Of a stretch of 64,000 nucleotides of DNA, positions 1 through 8,802 are shown in pieces. Position numbers and translations under genes: made by a program. The DNA lies in the NCBI GenBank assembly GCA_965183835.1, contig CBCYME010000019.1:272999-336998 (forward strand). Direction: 5' to 3'. The notes under the pieces were generated by a model. It did not search any database. It was not told where the DNA came from and was given only the letters and a program-made list of their open reading frames with translations. Numbering within the stretch: the stretch's first letter is position 1; every line of letters begins with the position of its first letter. The DNA is from OMPR01 sp965183835 (lineage in GTDB: Bacteria; Pseudomonadota; Alphaproteobacteria; Rhodobacterales; Rhodobacteraceae).

Positions 1-1
1 T

Positions 2-1231
2 GTGGCGCGGGCTTATACAGTCCTGACCGACGAAGGGCTGCTCGAGGCCGGCGTTGGCCGCGGCACCTTTGTTGCACCCCCCAAAACATCACTATTGGAT
101 GATGTCTGGGCCAGACAAACCGAACCGCCCAAAACCCATAACGTCAGCCTGTTCAGCCCCCGTTTAATTGATGTGGGGCAGGTGGCCGCCATCAAAGATG
201 CGGTGCGTCAGGTTGCCGAAGCCGACCCCTGGCTGTTTCTCAATTATCCAACCCGAGATGCCTATAAATCCGTGCGGCAGGCGGTTGTGGATTGGCTCTC
301 CAATTTACCGCTTGGGTCAATGGGGACCGAAGATGTCGTGCTGACCCACGGGGGGCAAAGCGGATTGTGTGTGGTGTTTCAGGCCGTCTTACGCGGACCA
401 CGCCCGGTCGTTCTGGTCGAGGATCTATCTTATGCGGGGTTCCGCCGGGCCGCGGAATTGATGCGCGCTGAGGTGGTCGGGATTGAAATGGATCAATATG
501 GGGTTGTCCCTGACGCTTTGGATGCTGCTGCGCGCCAATATGGGGCCCAGTTGCTGTGTGTCTCGCCCGAGGTGCAGAACCCGACCGGTGGTCATACACC
601 CTTGTTCCGACGCAAAGAAATCGTGGAGGTGGCGAAACGCCATGATTTGCAAATCCTCGAAGACGACTGCTACCGGATGGGCGAGGCGCGCGCGCCCAGC
701 TTTCGCGCCTTGGCGCCTGAACGGGGTTGGCATGTGTCTTCGATCTCAAAAACCCTGACACCGGCCTTGCGCGTTGGTTTTGCCATTGCACCCCAAGGGC
801 GCGGAGCAGACCTGCGCCGTGCTGCCGAATATGGGTACTTTGGCTTGGCACAGCCCCTGGCGGAATTAACGCGCATTCTATTGACCGACCCCCGAACGCC
901 CGATCTGGCAAAACAGATCCGACAGTCGATGGCAGAATATGTGCGCGTGGCGGTGAATGCACTGGGTGGGTTTGATTTGAACTGGGATCCAGAGGTGCCC
1001 TTTGTCTGGCTCAAGCTGCCCTCGGGGTGGCGTGCCGCTGGGTTTTGCCGCGCCGCCGAAGGGCAGGGTGTTCAGATCCGATCTGCGGATGAATTCGCCC
1101 TGCGCGATGGCCGCGCGCCCCATGCGGTTCGGATCGCCATGAATGGCCATGTCTCGCTTGAGGCCTTTGAGGGTGCGATGATGCGATTGCGGTCGTTGCT
1201 AGATAATCCACCCGAACAAATCAGCGTTTGA
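2..1231 (+). CDS. MocR-type PLP-dependent transcriptional regulator / aminotransferase-like protein, 5' truncated
   Basis: The readable part is a class I/II aminotransferase fold of about 400 residues. The pyridoxal-phosphate lysine sits in SSISKTLTPALRVG and the cofactor-binding stretch VSPEVQNPTGG is present. The first residues (ARAYTVLTDEGLLEAGVGRGTFVAPP) match the end of a GntR winged helix, so this is a MocR/GntR-type regulator with an aminotransferase-like effector domain, not a free aminotransferase. The DNA-binding domain lies mostly left of the window and the true start is not visible. Such proteins often control pyridoxal, taurine or GABA genes, but the target cannot be told here. 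It converges on the NTF2-like gene and overlaps its 3' end by 11 bases. Confidence 0.85.
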   Translation: MARAYTVLTDEGLLEAGVGRGTFVAPPKTSLLDDVWARQTEPPKTHNVSLFSPRLIDVGQVAAIKDAVRQVAEADPWLFLNYPTRDAYKSVRQAVVDWLSNLPLGSMGTEDVVLTHGGQSGLCVVFQAVLRGPRPVVLVEDLSYAGFRRAAELMRAEVVGIEMDQYGVVPDALDAAARQYGAQLLCVSPEVQNPTGGHTPLFRRKEIVEVAKRHDLQILEDDCYRMGEARAPSFRALAPERGWHVSSISKTLTPALRVGFAIAPQGRGADLRRAAEYGYFGLAQPLAELTRILLTDPRTPDLAKQIRQSMAEYVRVAVNALGGFDLNWDPEVPFVWLKLPSGWRAAGFCRAAEGQGVQIRSADEFALRDGRAPHAVRIAMNGHVSLEAFEGAMMRLRSLLDNPPEQISV

Positions 1232-1622
1232 ACCAGCTCAACACCCCCTTTTTCTTACTCAGCGGCTTGGGTTCCCCAAAAAACCCAACCAACTGTACGA
1301 TCCGACCGTCCTGATCCAGCGTTGCAAAATCATGCCCCTTTAACAGCGGGACACCACCCACAGCCACCATCGCCCAGGTGAAATGAACCACTTCGTGGTG
1401 CGGATTGGGGTGGCTTGTCACGGTGATCTTTGACCCTTTGGCCTGTTCGTGAAAAGCATCCATATAGGCCGCCAATCCATCTCGGCCCGTCACGTCACCG
1501 TTGGGATCAACGTATCGACCATTTTCGGCCCAGCAAGCTTTCAAATGTGCCATGCGTTTCGCCGGGTCGCGTTCGTGCCAAGCAGCACCATAAGCGGTTA
1601 GTACAGTATCAAGTGAATTCAT
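1221..1622 (-). CDS. NTF2-like / SnoaL-fold protein
   Basis: A 133-residue protein with the compact layout of the NTF2-like superfamily: an N-terminal helix carrying AYGAAWHERDPAKR, a WAENGRYVDPNG segment, and a C-terminal strand ending in GFFGEP. Members include hydroxynitrile isomerases, polyketide cyclases and many proteins of unknown role; nothing here fixes a substrate. I chose the ATG at 1622 (MNSLDT); an in-frame start 16 codons upstream is possible but its extension does not look like the family. It converges with the MocR-type gene. Confidence 0.7.
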   Translation of the reverse strand: MNSLDTVLTAYGAAWHERDPAKRMAHLKACWAENGRYVDPNGDVTGRDGLAAYMDAFHEQAKGSKITVTSHPNPHHEVVHFTWAMVAVGGVPLLKGHDFATLDQDGRIVQLVGFFGEPKPLSKKKGVLSWFKR

Positions 1623-1745
1623 GTTCGCATACTCATAGAGATGCGCAAAAGGTTGCCTGAACTCAATCACTGAGTAAAGTTAATTGTCTCAAATGGCAGC
1701 GAACCTCTGCTGCAACCTGGAGATCGCGGCAGAGGTTTAAGTGGC

Positions 1746-2287
1746 TTACTTATTTTCGAGCTGGATCCAAACGGTAATATCGTTGGCGCCATAGGTCCAA
1801 CTGTCCTTACTAACAGCAACAGCGGGTGAGACAGCGGCAGCAACCAACCCAGCAACAGATGGCCCAGCGACAATAGCCCCCTCAAGTTGGGGTTTAACTT
1901 CGAAATTAGTCTTCAAGTCGCCCTTTTGGCAATTAATACGCAGTTTCGTTGGCTTGCCCTTAAACTTTGGGACACGCAAAGCGGCAGTCGTTGTAAAGCT
2001 AGCGCTGAGTTCACCGGAATCGAGCGTACATAATGCACCGACGATTTCAATTTTTTGCTATTGTTAACTGTGACATCGCTTGCGCCCGAAAAACCTTGCT
2101 GGGTGCTTTCTTCCTCTTCCCTGATAAACGTACGCACGATTGGTTCGGTCACGCCCAGAATGCGTTGTTGGTTGACGCTTGCATTCTTCAATCCCACCTC
2201 GACGGGCGGGGTTTTGATCGATGCAGCGTCTGTGCAAGCCCCAAGGGCAAGGATGGCAACAACTGAAACTTGGGAGAAGATGTTCAT
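1746..2287 (-). CDS. small lipoprotein, single frameshift
   Basis: The N-terminus MNIFSQVSVVAILALGAC is a type II signal peptide with lipobox LGAC, so the product is probably an outer-membrane or periplasmic lipoprotein. The frame breaks at the six-T run 2051-2056. Adding one T joins NNSKK to IEIVGALCTLDSGELSAS and continues without interruption to LENK, giving a 180-residue protein. The mature part is rich in small beta-type segments with two spaced cysteines (ALCTLD, RINCQKGD) and a hydrophobic stretch. I recognise no family. Codon use after repair is like the neighbours, so a homopolymer error is more likely than decay. Confidence 0.55.
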
Positions 2288-2493
2288 TTACATGCAGCTT
2301 TCTTAATGTTTTTCAGCCACGTATCCCTTAAAGGCGAGTGAGTCCAACAACTAATCGCGTCTTATGAGGCGCGTCCCTTTGGTATAGTGAAATTGCATCA
2401 CAAAGAGCGAAATGAGGATGCAGAAAATTGGGGTATTATTATACCTATTTGTTAAGTTATTGTTTTAGCTTATTTAATTAACTTACTTGTGGG

Positions 2494-2522
2494 TTGACCC
2501 GGTTAAGCTTGAACCCTAAAAC
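2494..2522 (+). promoter_or_regulatory. probable sigma-70 promoter for rplM-rpsI
   Basis: TTGACC (2494-2499) and TAAAAC (2517-2522) are separated by exactly 17 bases, about 65 bases before the rplM start. The 2288-2586 gap otherwise holds an AT-rich stretch (2440-2480) and a short hairpin (about 2354-2371). It is followed by a small GACCG/CGGTC stem and the Shine-Dalgarno AGGACT before rplM. Confidence 0.5.
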
Positions 2523-2586
2523 CACCAAATCGAATTCGGACCGTTCCATCGGGCCGGTCTAACACATCAAACAGGACTCTCCTGAC

Positions 2587-3045
2587 ATGAAAACCTTTTC
2601 TGCGACCCCTGCAGATATCGACAAGAAATGGATCCTGATCGACGCCGAAGGCGTTGTTCTAGGCCGTCTTGCTTCGATCATTGCCATGCGCCTGCGTGGC
2701 AAACACAAAGCAACCTTCACGCCGCACATGGATATGGGCGACAACGTCATCATCATCAACGCCGACAAGGTACAGATGACTGGCAAGAAGCGTGAAGAAA
2801 ACTTCTACTGGCACACTGGCCACCCGGGTGGGATCAAATCCCGCACCAAGCAGCAGATCCTCGACGGTGCACACCCCGAGCGTGTTGTGACCCAGGCCGT
2901 CAAGCGTATGCTGCCAGGCAACCGCCTGAGCCGCGTTCAGATGACCAACCTGCGCGTTTATGCCGGTGCTGAGCACCCCCACGAGGCGCAAAGCCCCGAA
3001 GTTCTGGACGTTAAGTCCATGAACAAGAAAAACACCCGGAGCTAA
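2587..3045 (+). CDS. rplM: 50S ribosomal protein L13
   Basis: A 152-residue protein, the usual size for L13, with the family opening MKTFSATPADIDKKW and the segments LGRLAS and MLPGNRLSR. It belongs to the large ribosomal subunit, where it binds 23S rRNA early in assembly. An AGGACT Shine-Dalgarno precedes the ATG. rpsI follows after five bases, the widely conserved L13-S9 operon, which supports both calls. The coding sequence uses the C/G-ending codons expected of a highly expressed gene. Confidence 0.98.
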   Translation: MKTFSATPADIDKKWILIDAEGVVLGRLASIIAMRLRGKHKATFTPHMDMGDNVIIINADKVQMTGKKREENFYWHTGHPGGIKSRTKQQILDGAHPERVVTQAVKRMLPGNRLSRVQMTNLRVYAGAEHPHEAQSPEVLDVKSMNKKNTRS

Positions 3046-3050
3046 GTTAG

Positions 3051-3536
3051 ATGTCTGATCAGATCAACACTCTCGAAGAACTCAGCGCCGTTGCTGGCAT
3101 CGAAGCCGTGGCCGAAGAAATCGTATTGCGTGAGCCGGTTCGTGACGAACTGGGTCGCTCTTATGCAACCGGCAAGCGTAAAGACGCTGTTGCTCGCGTT
3201 TGGATCAAGCCGGGTTCCGGTAAGGTTACCGTGAACGGCAAAGACCAGGACGTCTACTTTGCACGTCCCGTTCTGCAGCTGATCCTGCGTCAACCGTTCC
3301 AGATTGCTGGCGTCGAAGGCGAATTCGACGTTATTGCAACCGTCAAAGGTGGTGGCCTCACAGGTCAGGCCGGCGCGGTTAAGCACGGCATCTCCAAAGC
3401 GCTGCAACTGTACAACCCCGCTCTGCGCGGTGCTCTGAAAGCCGCTGGCTTCCTGACCCGTGACTCGCGTGTTGTTGAGCGTAAGAAATACGGTAAGGCG
3501 AAAGCCCGTAAGAGCTTCCAGTTCTCCAAGCGTTAA
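3051..3536 (+). CDS. rpsI: 30S ribosomal protein S9
   Basis: A 161-residue protein. The S9 core begins at about residue 40 with YATGKRKDAVARVW and ends with the basic tail FQFSKR, whose final Lys-Arg reaches the P-site tRNA in known ribosomes. The acidic N-terminal extension of about 35 residues is common in alphaproteobacterial S9. It lies five bases after rplM and is closed by a strong terminator at 3558-3590. Confidence 0.98.
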   Translation: MSDQINTLEELSAVAGIEAVAEEIVLREPVRDELGRSYATGKRKDAVARVWIKPGSGKVTVNGKDQDVYFARPVLQLILRQPFQIAGVEGEFDVIATVKGGGLTGQAGAVKHGISKALQLYNPALRGALKAAGFLTRDSRVVERKKYGKAKARKSFQFSKR

Positions 3537-3557
3537 ACTTTGGACCGAAAGATATGG

Positions 3558-3590
3558 AAAAGGCCGCGCACTGCGCGGCCTTTTTCTTTT
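3558..3590 (+). terminator. Rho-independent terminator of rplM-rpsI
   Basis: Perfect 8-bp stem GGCCGCGC/GCGCGGCC with a three-base loop, followed by TTTTTCTTTT. It lies 25 bases after the rpsI stop codon and separates this operon from the convergent FkbM-type gene. Confidence 0.9.
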
Positions 3591-3641
3591 ACCTGGGTCG
3601 TTTCCCCTCAGACGCAGGGCAACGCGCATTCCATTCTGACT

Positions 3642-4385
3642 TTACTGGAGTTTGATGTACCAATCATCAAACCGCGAGACCGATTTCATAACCTGTGTGT
3701 ACCCTTTCGACACCAGCAGCGTTTTGATGTCCTCTTGCTGTGGCGCGTAATTATGCTCGACCGAAATGGCTCGGGCCGACCATCGATCAAAATCCAGCGC
3801 CGACAGAATTTCAAATTCACTGCCTTCTGTATCAACCGACATATAATCAATGACAGCTGGGGCATTGTGGGTTTCCAGCAGCTCATTCAAGGTCACGGTT
3901 GTCACGTCACACGTGGTGCCGCGTAGTTTTCGGGATGGTTTTGTCAAACTGGATATCGACGAATTTTCCAACCGCGGCGTTTCGATGAATTTCAAAACCT
4001 CGCCAGTGGCTTTCCAAACACACCGTGTATCGACTACGCAGTTTCGATTGGCCTTCAGATTGTCATGCCAGATACGAGCGGGTTCAGCTAAAATGCCGTG
4101 CCACCCGAATTGAGATTCAAGCAACCAGCTGTTGCTATGTGTCCGGCCGTTCGTCGCGCCAAATTCGACAAAAAACCCATCGCGTTTGAAATCGACCTGA
4201 GACAAAGCGAACAGGTCCTGTCGCAATTGCGCAGGAGAATGCTCCAACAGGTCCAAGAAGGTGCTTTGATGCCGGGGCGTTGTCGCTTTGATGAATTGCA
4301 GGTCGAAAAAACCGCGTTCACGTTCTTTGAGCTCTGAAAGACGATTTTTGCGGACAGTCGTGTAGGTCATCAACGCAGAAGGCAT
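3642..4385 (-). CDS. FkbM-family methyltransferase
   Basis: A 247-residue protein with the FkbM domain over most of its length: the SAM-binding glycine motif FFVEFGATNG at about residues 72-81, the partner segment GILAEP, and the conserved DYMSVDTEGSEFEIL near residue 175. FkbM proteins are O-methyltransferases, often of sugars, glycolipids or secondary metabolites. No sugar-biosynthesis genes lie beside it, so the acceptor is unknown. The gene stands alone between the S9 terminator and a tetR gene on the same strand. Confidence 0.85.
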   Translation of the reverse strand: MPSALMTYTTVRKNRLSELKERERGFFDLQFIKATTPRHQSTFLDLLEHSPAQLRQDLFALSQVDFKRDGFFVEFGATNGRTHSNSWLLESQFGWHGILAEPARIWHDNLKANRNCVVDTRCVWKATGEVLKFIETPRLENSSISSLTKPSRKLRGTTCDVTTVTLNELLETHNAPAVIDYMSVDTEGSEFEILSALDFDRWSARAISVEHNYAPQQEDIKTLLVSKGYTQVMKSVSRFDDWYIKLQ

Positions 4386-4440
4386 AACAAAACTCCAAAA
4401 CTTTATAGCATGTTGGGCGACTTATTGACGTCGCTCGTAG

Positions 4441-5055
4441 CTACTGATCAGATTCAATCAACCCCAAACCACGCAAGTAAATGCCAATTCCAGTCTCCAA
4501 CAGATCTTCGGGTGGGAAGGGCGACGCCGTTCCGGTGTTTCGCGCATAGAGCTCAACAACGCCGTGGCTCATGGCCCAGATGTGGGCGCTGAACATCGAC
4601 GCAGGTGGACGTTTTTCGACGGGAATACGCTCGGACAATTCCGCCGCCGCCTTTTCCAACACCGCCTTAGCCCGTTGGGCCGCAGATGCGAGTTCAGGGG
4701 TCCGATTGACGGAAATCCCGCTTTCGAACATCGAAATATAGTGACCGGGATAGCGCCGCGCAAAGGCCAAATAGGCCCGTCCGGTGGCCTCAAACGCCGC
4801 TAGTGACGACGGCTGTCCTTTGTCATAAGCGTATTGCATCAGGTCGGCAAAAATATCAAACCCTTGTCGTGCTGCCTCTGCGATCAGGTCCTCGCGCCCT
4901 TTAAAGTGGCGGTAAACGGCTGCCGGGGTGACTCCCGCCGCTTTTGCCGCCTCGGACAGGGTGAACCCAGTCGGGCCTTTCTGCTCAATCAAGACCAGAG
5001 CCGACTCGATCAAAGCCTGCCGTAGATTGCCGTGGTGATATCCGCGTTTAGGCAT
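4441..5055 (-). CDS. TetR/AcrR-family transcriptional regulator
   Basis: A 204-residue protein with an N-terminal helix-turn-helix (LSEAAKAAGVTPAAVYRHF, about residues 34-52) preceded by the basic start MPKRGYHHG, and an all-helical C-terminal ligand domain (TetR_C-type, residues 80-195). The start overlaps the end of ppk2 by 8 bases on the same strand, so the two are translationally coupled. Because tetR is the downstream gene, it may regulate its own operon. The ligand is not predictable. Confidence 0.88.
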   Translation of the reverse strand: MPKRGYHHGNLRQALIESALVLIEQKGPTGFTLSEAAKAAGVTPAAVYRHFKGREDLIAEAARQGFDIFADLMQYAYDKGQPSSLAAFEATGRAYLAFARRYPGHYISMFESGISVNRTPELASAAQRAKAVLEKAAAELSERIPVEKRPPASMFSAHIWAMSHGVVELYARNTGTASPFPPEDLLETGIGIYLRGLGLIESDQ

Positions 5056-5917
5056 CCCAGATCTCCGGGCCTCCGCAGATGGCAGGGTCGATCTCGCGCA
5101 GGGCCTTTTTATCTTTGCCGTCGTATTCCATCTGTGACAGGACTGTCCGAATAGCGGCCAAACGGGCGCGTTTCTTGTCGTCAGAACGAATGATCGTCCA
5201 CGGGCAGATGTCAGAATGGCTGCGCGTCAGGGTTTCACTGATGGATTGCGTATAGGCATCCCATTTCTCCAATCCCTTGATGTCGATTGGGCTCAGCTTC
5301 CACTGCTTAAGGGGGTCGGTTTCGCGCTGCAGGAACCGGCGCAACTGTTCTGCACGCCCAACGTTCAGCCACATCTTGAAAAGGTGAATGCCGTCGTCGA
5401 CCAACCCTTGCTCAATCGGGCGAACCTGACGGAAAAAGCGTTCGCGGTCTTCGTTGGTGCAAAACCCAAATACGTTTTCAACAACACCCCGATTGTACCA
5501 GCTGCGATCAAAAAAGACGATTTCACCGGCTGCGGGTAGATGTTCGATGTAGCGCTGAAAATACCACTGGCTCTGTTCCGTGGTCGACGGTTTGGACAGG
5601 GCGACGACACGCGCTCCACGTGGATTAAGATTCTCTCGGAACCTTTTGATTGTACCACCTTTTCCAGCTGCGTCGCGCCCCTCAAACAGGATCGCAACCC
5701 GTTGTCCGGTCTTCTTGACCCAGGCTTGAAACTTGACCAGCTCGATCTGCAGATCCTCTATTTCGCTCTCATAATCTTTGCGTCCCAACCGGTCCGAATA
5801 CGGGTAACTGGGGCTCAGCACGTCATTCTTGTCGGCAGATTTGATCTGTTTGCGGATCTCTTCCGGAGCCTTGTCGCGAAAATATGCTTCGATTTCGCCG
5901 TGGTGGTGTTCTGTCAT
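5048..5917 (-). CDS. ppk2: polyphosphate kinase 2
   Basis: A 289-residue single-domain PPK2. Walker A is GRDAAGKGG (residues 80-88), the lid/Walker B stretch is FDRSWYNRG (136-144), and SKPSTTEQSQWYF lies between them. PPK2 enzymes move phosphate between polyphosphate and nucleoside di- or monophosphates; the class cannot be set from sequence alone. It fits a genome with an active phosphate regulon, which lies 48 kb away in this window. Its downstream partner is a tetR gene that overlaps by 8 bases. Confidence 0.95.
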   Translation of the reverse strand: MTEHHHGEIEAYFRDKAPEEIRKQIKSADKNDVLSPSYPYSDRLGRKDYESEIEDLQIELVKFQAWVKKTGQRVAILFEGRDAAGKGGTIKRFRENLNPRGARVVALSKPSTTEQSQWYFQRYIEHLPAAGEIVFFDRSWYNRGVVENVFGFCTNEDRERFFRQVRPIEQGLVDDGIHLFKMWLNVGRAEQLRRFLQRETDPLKQWKLSPIDIKGLEKWDAYTQSISETLTRSHSDICPWTIIRSDDKKRARLAAIRTVLSQMEYDGKDKKALREIDPAICGGPEIWDA

Positions 5918-5966
5918 CCGGTGACTCCCAATGAATTCCGTATCTTAATATGGGATGTGAATCCGA

Positions 5967-6917
5967 TTAACGCAAATCCGCGCGTTGCACCACAGCCTCG
6001 ATTGCCGCAACGACATCTGCGGTGGCAACGTGATGGGGCATATGGCCAATGCCCTCTAACGCGTAAAGCCGGGCATCTGGAATACGTTGCGCTAGATTGA
6101 CAGCATGCAAATCATAATTGACCGTGGTATCAGCCGTGCCGTGCACAATGGCAGTGGGCACTGAAATGTCGTTATAACCCGGGGCAAGCGCCGTGATTTC
6201 TGCAAGCAAGGTCGCGCGTTGTGTCGCATTGGCCCGCATAGACCCCCGCCGCAATGCCAAACCAACCCCAAAGTGCTGCGCAAAGGTATCGGGTACAGCT
6301 TGTGGCGCAAAAACATCTTCAAAGGCCTGTACCACGGTGCGATCCGGCACAAATGCGGTGATCAAAGGCACCGCCAAAGCGGCGCCAACTGGATGTGATG
6401 TGATCTGATACACAGGGTCTAACGGCGTCTCCCACGGGATACCGGGGGCCGAGACCAGAACCAAACCAGACAGGGTTTCAGGCCTTTTAACCGCCCAAGC
6501 CAAAGCCACAGACCCACCGTAACTTTGCCCCAGAACAATCGGAACGTCCGCGCCCAGCTTCTGGGCAGCGCGCTGTAAAATATCCGCCTGTTGCGTGATT
6601 GATCCGCCACCCGGAATCGCATCGCTATATCCCAACCCCGGTCGATCAAACAGAATAACCCGAAAACGCTGCTCTAACGCGGGCGCGAGGGCAAAGCTCA
6701 TGTCATGAGTGTTACCGTTTGATCCGTGTATCATCACCAAATCAGGACCGTGCCCACGCACAACCGCATGCACCCGCAGGCCATCCACCATCACAAATTG
6801 CCCCAATGGGGGATAGACAGCCTCGACCTCGCGTTCATGCGCCGCAGCGCGCCATAGGGTGACCAAGGCGGTTAGTCCCCCCAAAGCCGCGAGTGTTATC
6901 AGCCCCTTACCGACCAA
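5967..6917 (-). CDS. alpha/beta hydrolase, membrane-anchored
   Basis: An alpha/beta-hydrolase fold with the nucleophile elbow GQSYGGS, the oxyanion loop HGSNGN, a catalytic-acid strand IVHGTAD and the catalytic histidine GIGHMPHH near the C-terminus. An N-terminal hydrophobic helix (GLITLAALGGLTALVTLW) probably anchors it in the inner membrane with the enzyme outside. The start is uncertain: no ATG fits, and the frame remains open upstream into metA. I place it at a TTG overlapping the metA stop region; a CTG at 6902 is an alternative. The substrate is unknown. Confidence 0.75.
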   Translation of the reverse strand: MVGKGLITLAALGGLTALVTLWRAAAHEREVEAVYPPLGQFVMVDGLRVHAVVRGHGPDLVMIHGSNGNTHDMSFALAPALEQRFRVILFDRPGLGYSDAIPGGGSITQQADILQRAAQKLGADVPIVLGQSYGGSVALAWAVKRPETLSGLVLVSAPGIPWETPLDPVYQITSHPVGAALAVPLITAFVPDRTVVQAFEDVFAPQAVPDTFAQHFGVGLALRRGSMRANATQRATLLAEITALAPGYNDISVPTAIVHGTADTTVNYDLHAVNLAQRIPDARLYALEGIGHMPHHVATADVVAAIEAVVQRADLR

Positions 6918-7824
6918 TTTTAGACATATCAAACGGTGTGGACTGATAGATCTGGTTGATCCAGTTGCCGTACAGCAAATGCGCATGGCTGCGCCACCGG
7001 TTCTGCGGCACGTGAGACGGATCATCGTTGGGGTAGTAATTCATCGGCACATTAATCGGCGTGCCTTTGGCCACGTCCCGATCGTATTCTTGTTTCAATG
7101 TGTCGCTGTCATACTCAAAATGGTTAAAGATATAGAGCGCCCGATGCGCCGGATCTTCGACCAGACAAGGGCCCGCATCATCACTGCTGAGCAGAGTTTT
7201 CAATCCCGGTGCGGCGTCGATCTCATCTTGTTTCATTTCTGTCCAACGGCTGACTGGGATCACGCAATCATCTGAAAAGCCGCGTAAAAAGGGTGAGGCC
7301 GGATCGACATTGCGATGACGGAAACAGCCGAACGCCTTGGCATCCAGCATGTGCTTTTTGACGCCATGGAAATAATTGATCATCGCCATGCCGCCCCAAC
7401 ACACCCCAAAGGTGGAATGCACATTGGTCTGCGTCCACTCCATCACTTCGCGCAACTCCTCCCAATAGGTGACATCATTGAATTCAAGATGCTCAATCGG
7501 TGCGCCCGTGATGATCAGACCATCGAATTTCTGGTCTTTGACCTCTTGAAAGGGGTGATAGAATTCGGCCATGTGCTCGGCGGCGGTGTTGCGGGTCTGA
7601 TGTTCAGACATCCGGATCAGGCTCAGATCAATCTGCAGGGGCGTCGCCCCAATCAGGCGCGCGAATTGGTTTTCGGTCTGAATCTTCTTGGGCATCAAGT
7701 TCAGCAACCCAATGCGCAAGGGACGGATATCCTGACGGCCTGCCTCATCCTCGGACATGACCATAACGCCCTCTTTGGTGAGGACGTCATAAGCGGGCAG
7801 GTCGGATGGGATTTTAATAGGCAT
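6907..7824 (-). CDS. metAA: homoserine O-acetyltransferase (MetA family, MetAA type)
   Basis: A 305-residue MetA-fold enzyme of methionine synthesis. The catalytic cysteine is Cys142 in FGVCWGG, with His235 and Glu237 in FNHFEYD. The acyl-CoA selecting position is Glu111 (TGAPIEHLEF); in characterised MetA proteins Glu here goes with acetyl-CoA and Gly with succinyl-CoA. I therefore name it an acetyltransferase, although automatic pipelines usually write succinyltransferase. Length and start (MPIKIPSDLPA) match the family. The alpha/beta hydrolase follows with a small overlap. Confidence 0.93.
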   Translation of the reverse strand: MPIKIPSDLPAYDVLTKEGVMVMSEDEAGRQDIRPLRIGLLNLMPKKIQTENQFARLIGATPLQIDLSLIRMSEHQTRNTAAEHMAEFYHPFQEVKDQKFDGLIITGAPIEHLEFNDVTYWEELREVMEWTQTNVHSTFGVCWGGMAMINYFHGVKKHMLDAKAFGCFRHRNVDPASPFLRGFSDDCVIPVSRWTEMKQDEIDAAPGLKTLLSSDDAGPCLVEDPAHRALYIFNHFEYDSDTLKQEYDRDVAKGTPINVPMNYYPNDDPSHVPQNRWRSHAHLLYGNWINQIYQSTPFDMSKIGR

Positions 7825-7870
7825 CTATTCAGCTTTGCATTTGCGGGTGGGAAACGGGACCCTAGGCGCC

Positions 7871-8734
7871 TTATGCCTTGGTCTCAAGAGCTTGCGCGAT
7901 CAACTGTTCGAAATCAGCGGCGTCGCGCACCGATCCGATCTGGTCTGCGGTGACAGTGACGCCCCAATTTTTGGCCATCGCCTCGTACCGAGGTTGGCGA
8001 TGGGCCAGCGCCTGCGCATAAGTCCAGCGAATAAAGGCATCCGGGTTGACCTCGTGCGGGGCGCAATTCTGTTCTCTCAGATATTGATCCCAGACGCGCG
8101 ACAGGAACTCAGGTTGATAGGACATTGGTTTGGGGGCCTTGTCGAACCGTTTGATCAAGGATTCGGTGTGCGCTTCGTCGCCCTTAATCCAAATCATCAG
8201 CGTGTGTTTGGACAGTTCGGCCAGCAATTGATCATCGGGGTTGGCCGCATCGACCCATTCACAGATGGACCCGCCCGTGTCGCAGATGAAATTCGGGTAG
8301 CCATACAGACGTTCAGCACGGTCACTAAAGTATTCGGTGTCCAGCAGCGCATGAATCTCAGCCATCCGGAATTGTTCCTGACGCCGCCGATATTCGCTGA
8401 TTTCCACCCCCCCTTGGGCCTGCGCACCGGGTTTTCCCAGATACGTAGCCACAGGGGTCAGGTTTTCGAACGAGATGTTGGACCCGATATAGATGGAATC
8501 CGACAACAAAAGATCCCGCAGAAACGGTACCTTCATGGCTTCGGCTTTGGCGTTATCGGTGATGTACTCACCCATGTAACGCGTGCCGATACGGTAATCG
8601 ATCGAGTAGTGGAACCAGTCGCCCTGATCCCTCAGGATATTGCTGACATAGGTCTTACCCAGTCCCGACATGCCGAAAAACAGCACTTTTTTGCGCGGCG
8701 AGTCACGCCATTCCTGAGCTGAGCCGTAGATCAT
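7871..8734 (-). CDS. P-loop ATPase of unknown function
   Basis: A 287-residue soluble protein with a single clear motif, the Walker A GMSGLGKT at residues 21-28. It is followed by a region rich in aromatic and acidic residues (DSIYIGSNISFENL, FICDTGGSICEW) and TLMIWIKGDEAH. The size and P-loop near the N-terminus recall small-molecule kinases, but no substrate motif is evident. It lies 46 bases upstream of metA on the same strand and could be co-transcribed with it. I do not know its role. Confidence 0.75.
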   Translation of the reverse strand: MIYGSAQEWRDSPRKKVLFFGMSGLGKTYVSNILRDQGDWFHYSIDYRIGTRYMGEYITDNAKAEAMKVPFLRDLLLSDSIYIGSNISFENLTPVATYLGKPGAQAQGGVEISEYRRRQEQFRMAEIHALLDTEYFSDRAERLYGYPNFICDTGGSICEWVDAANPDDQLLAELSKHTLMIWIKGDEAHTESLIKRFDKAPKPMSYQPEFLSRVWDQYLREQNCAPHEVNPDAFIRWTYAQALAHRQPRYEAMAKNWGVTVTADQIGSVRDAADFEQLIAQALETKA

Positions 8735-8802
8735 ATCCCACCGTCCATTTTTTCCCTTTGCTACTTTGCAGCGCGGGCGGGGTCAATTGGCACAGCGCAT
8801 GG

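Noticed and set aside
240..962. A 240-codon minus-strand frame inside the MocR-type gene
   Set aside because: Proline/arginine-rich antisense shadow of a gene with clear aminotransferase motifs.
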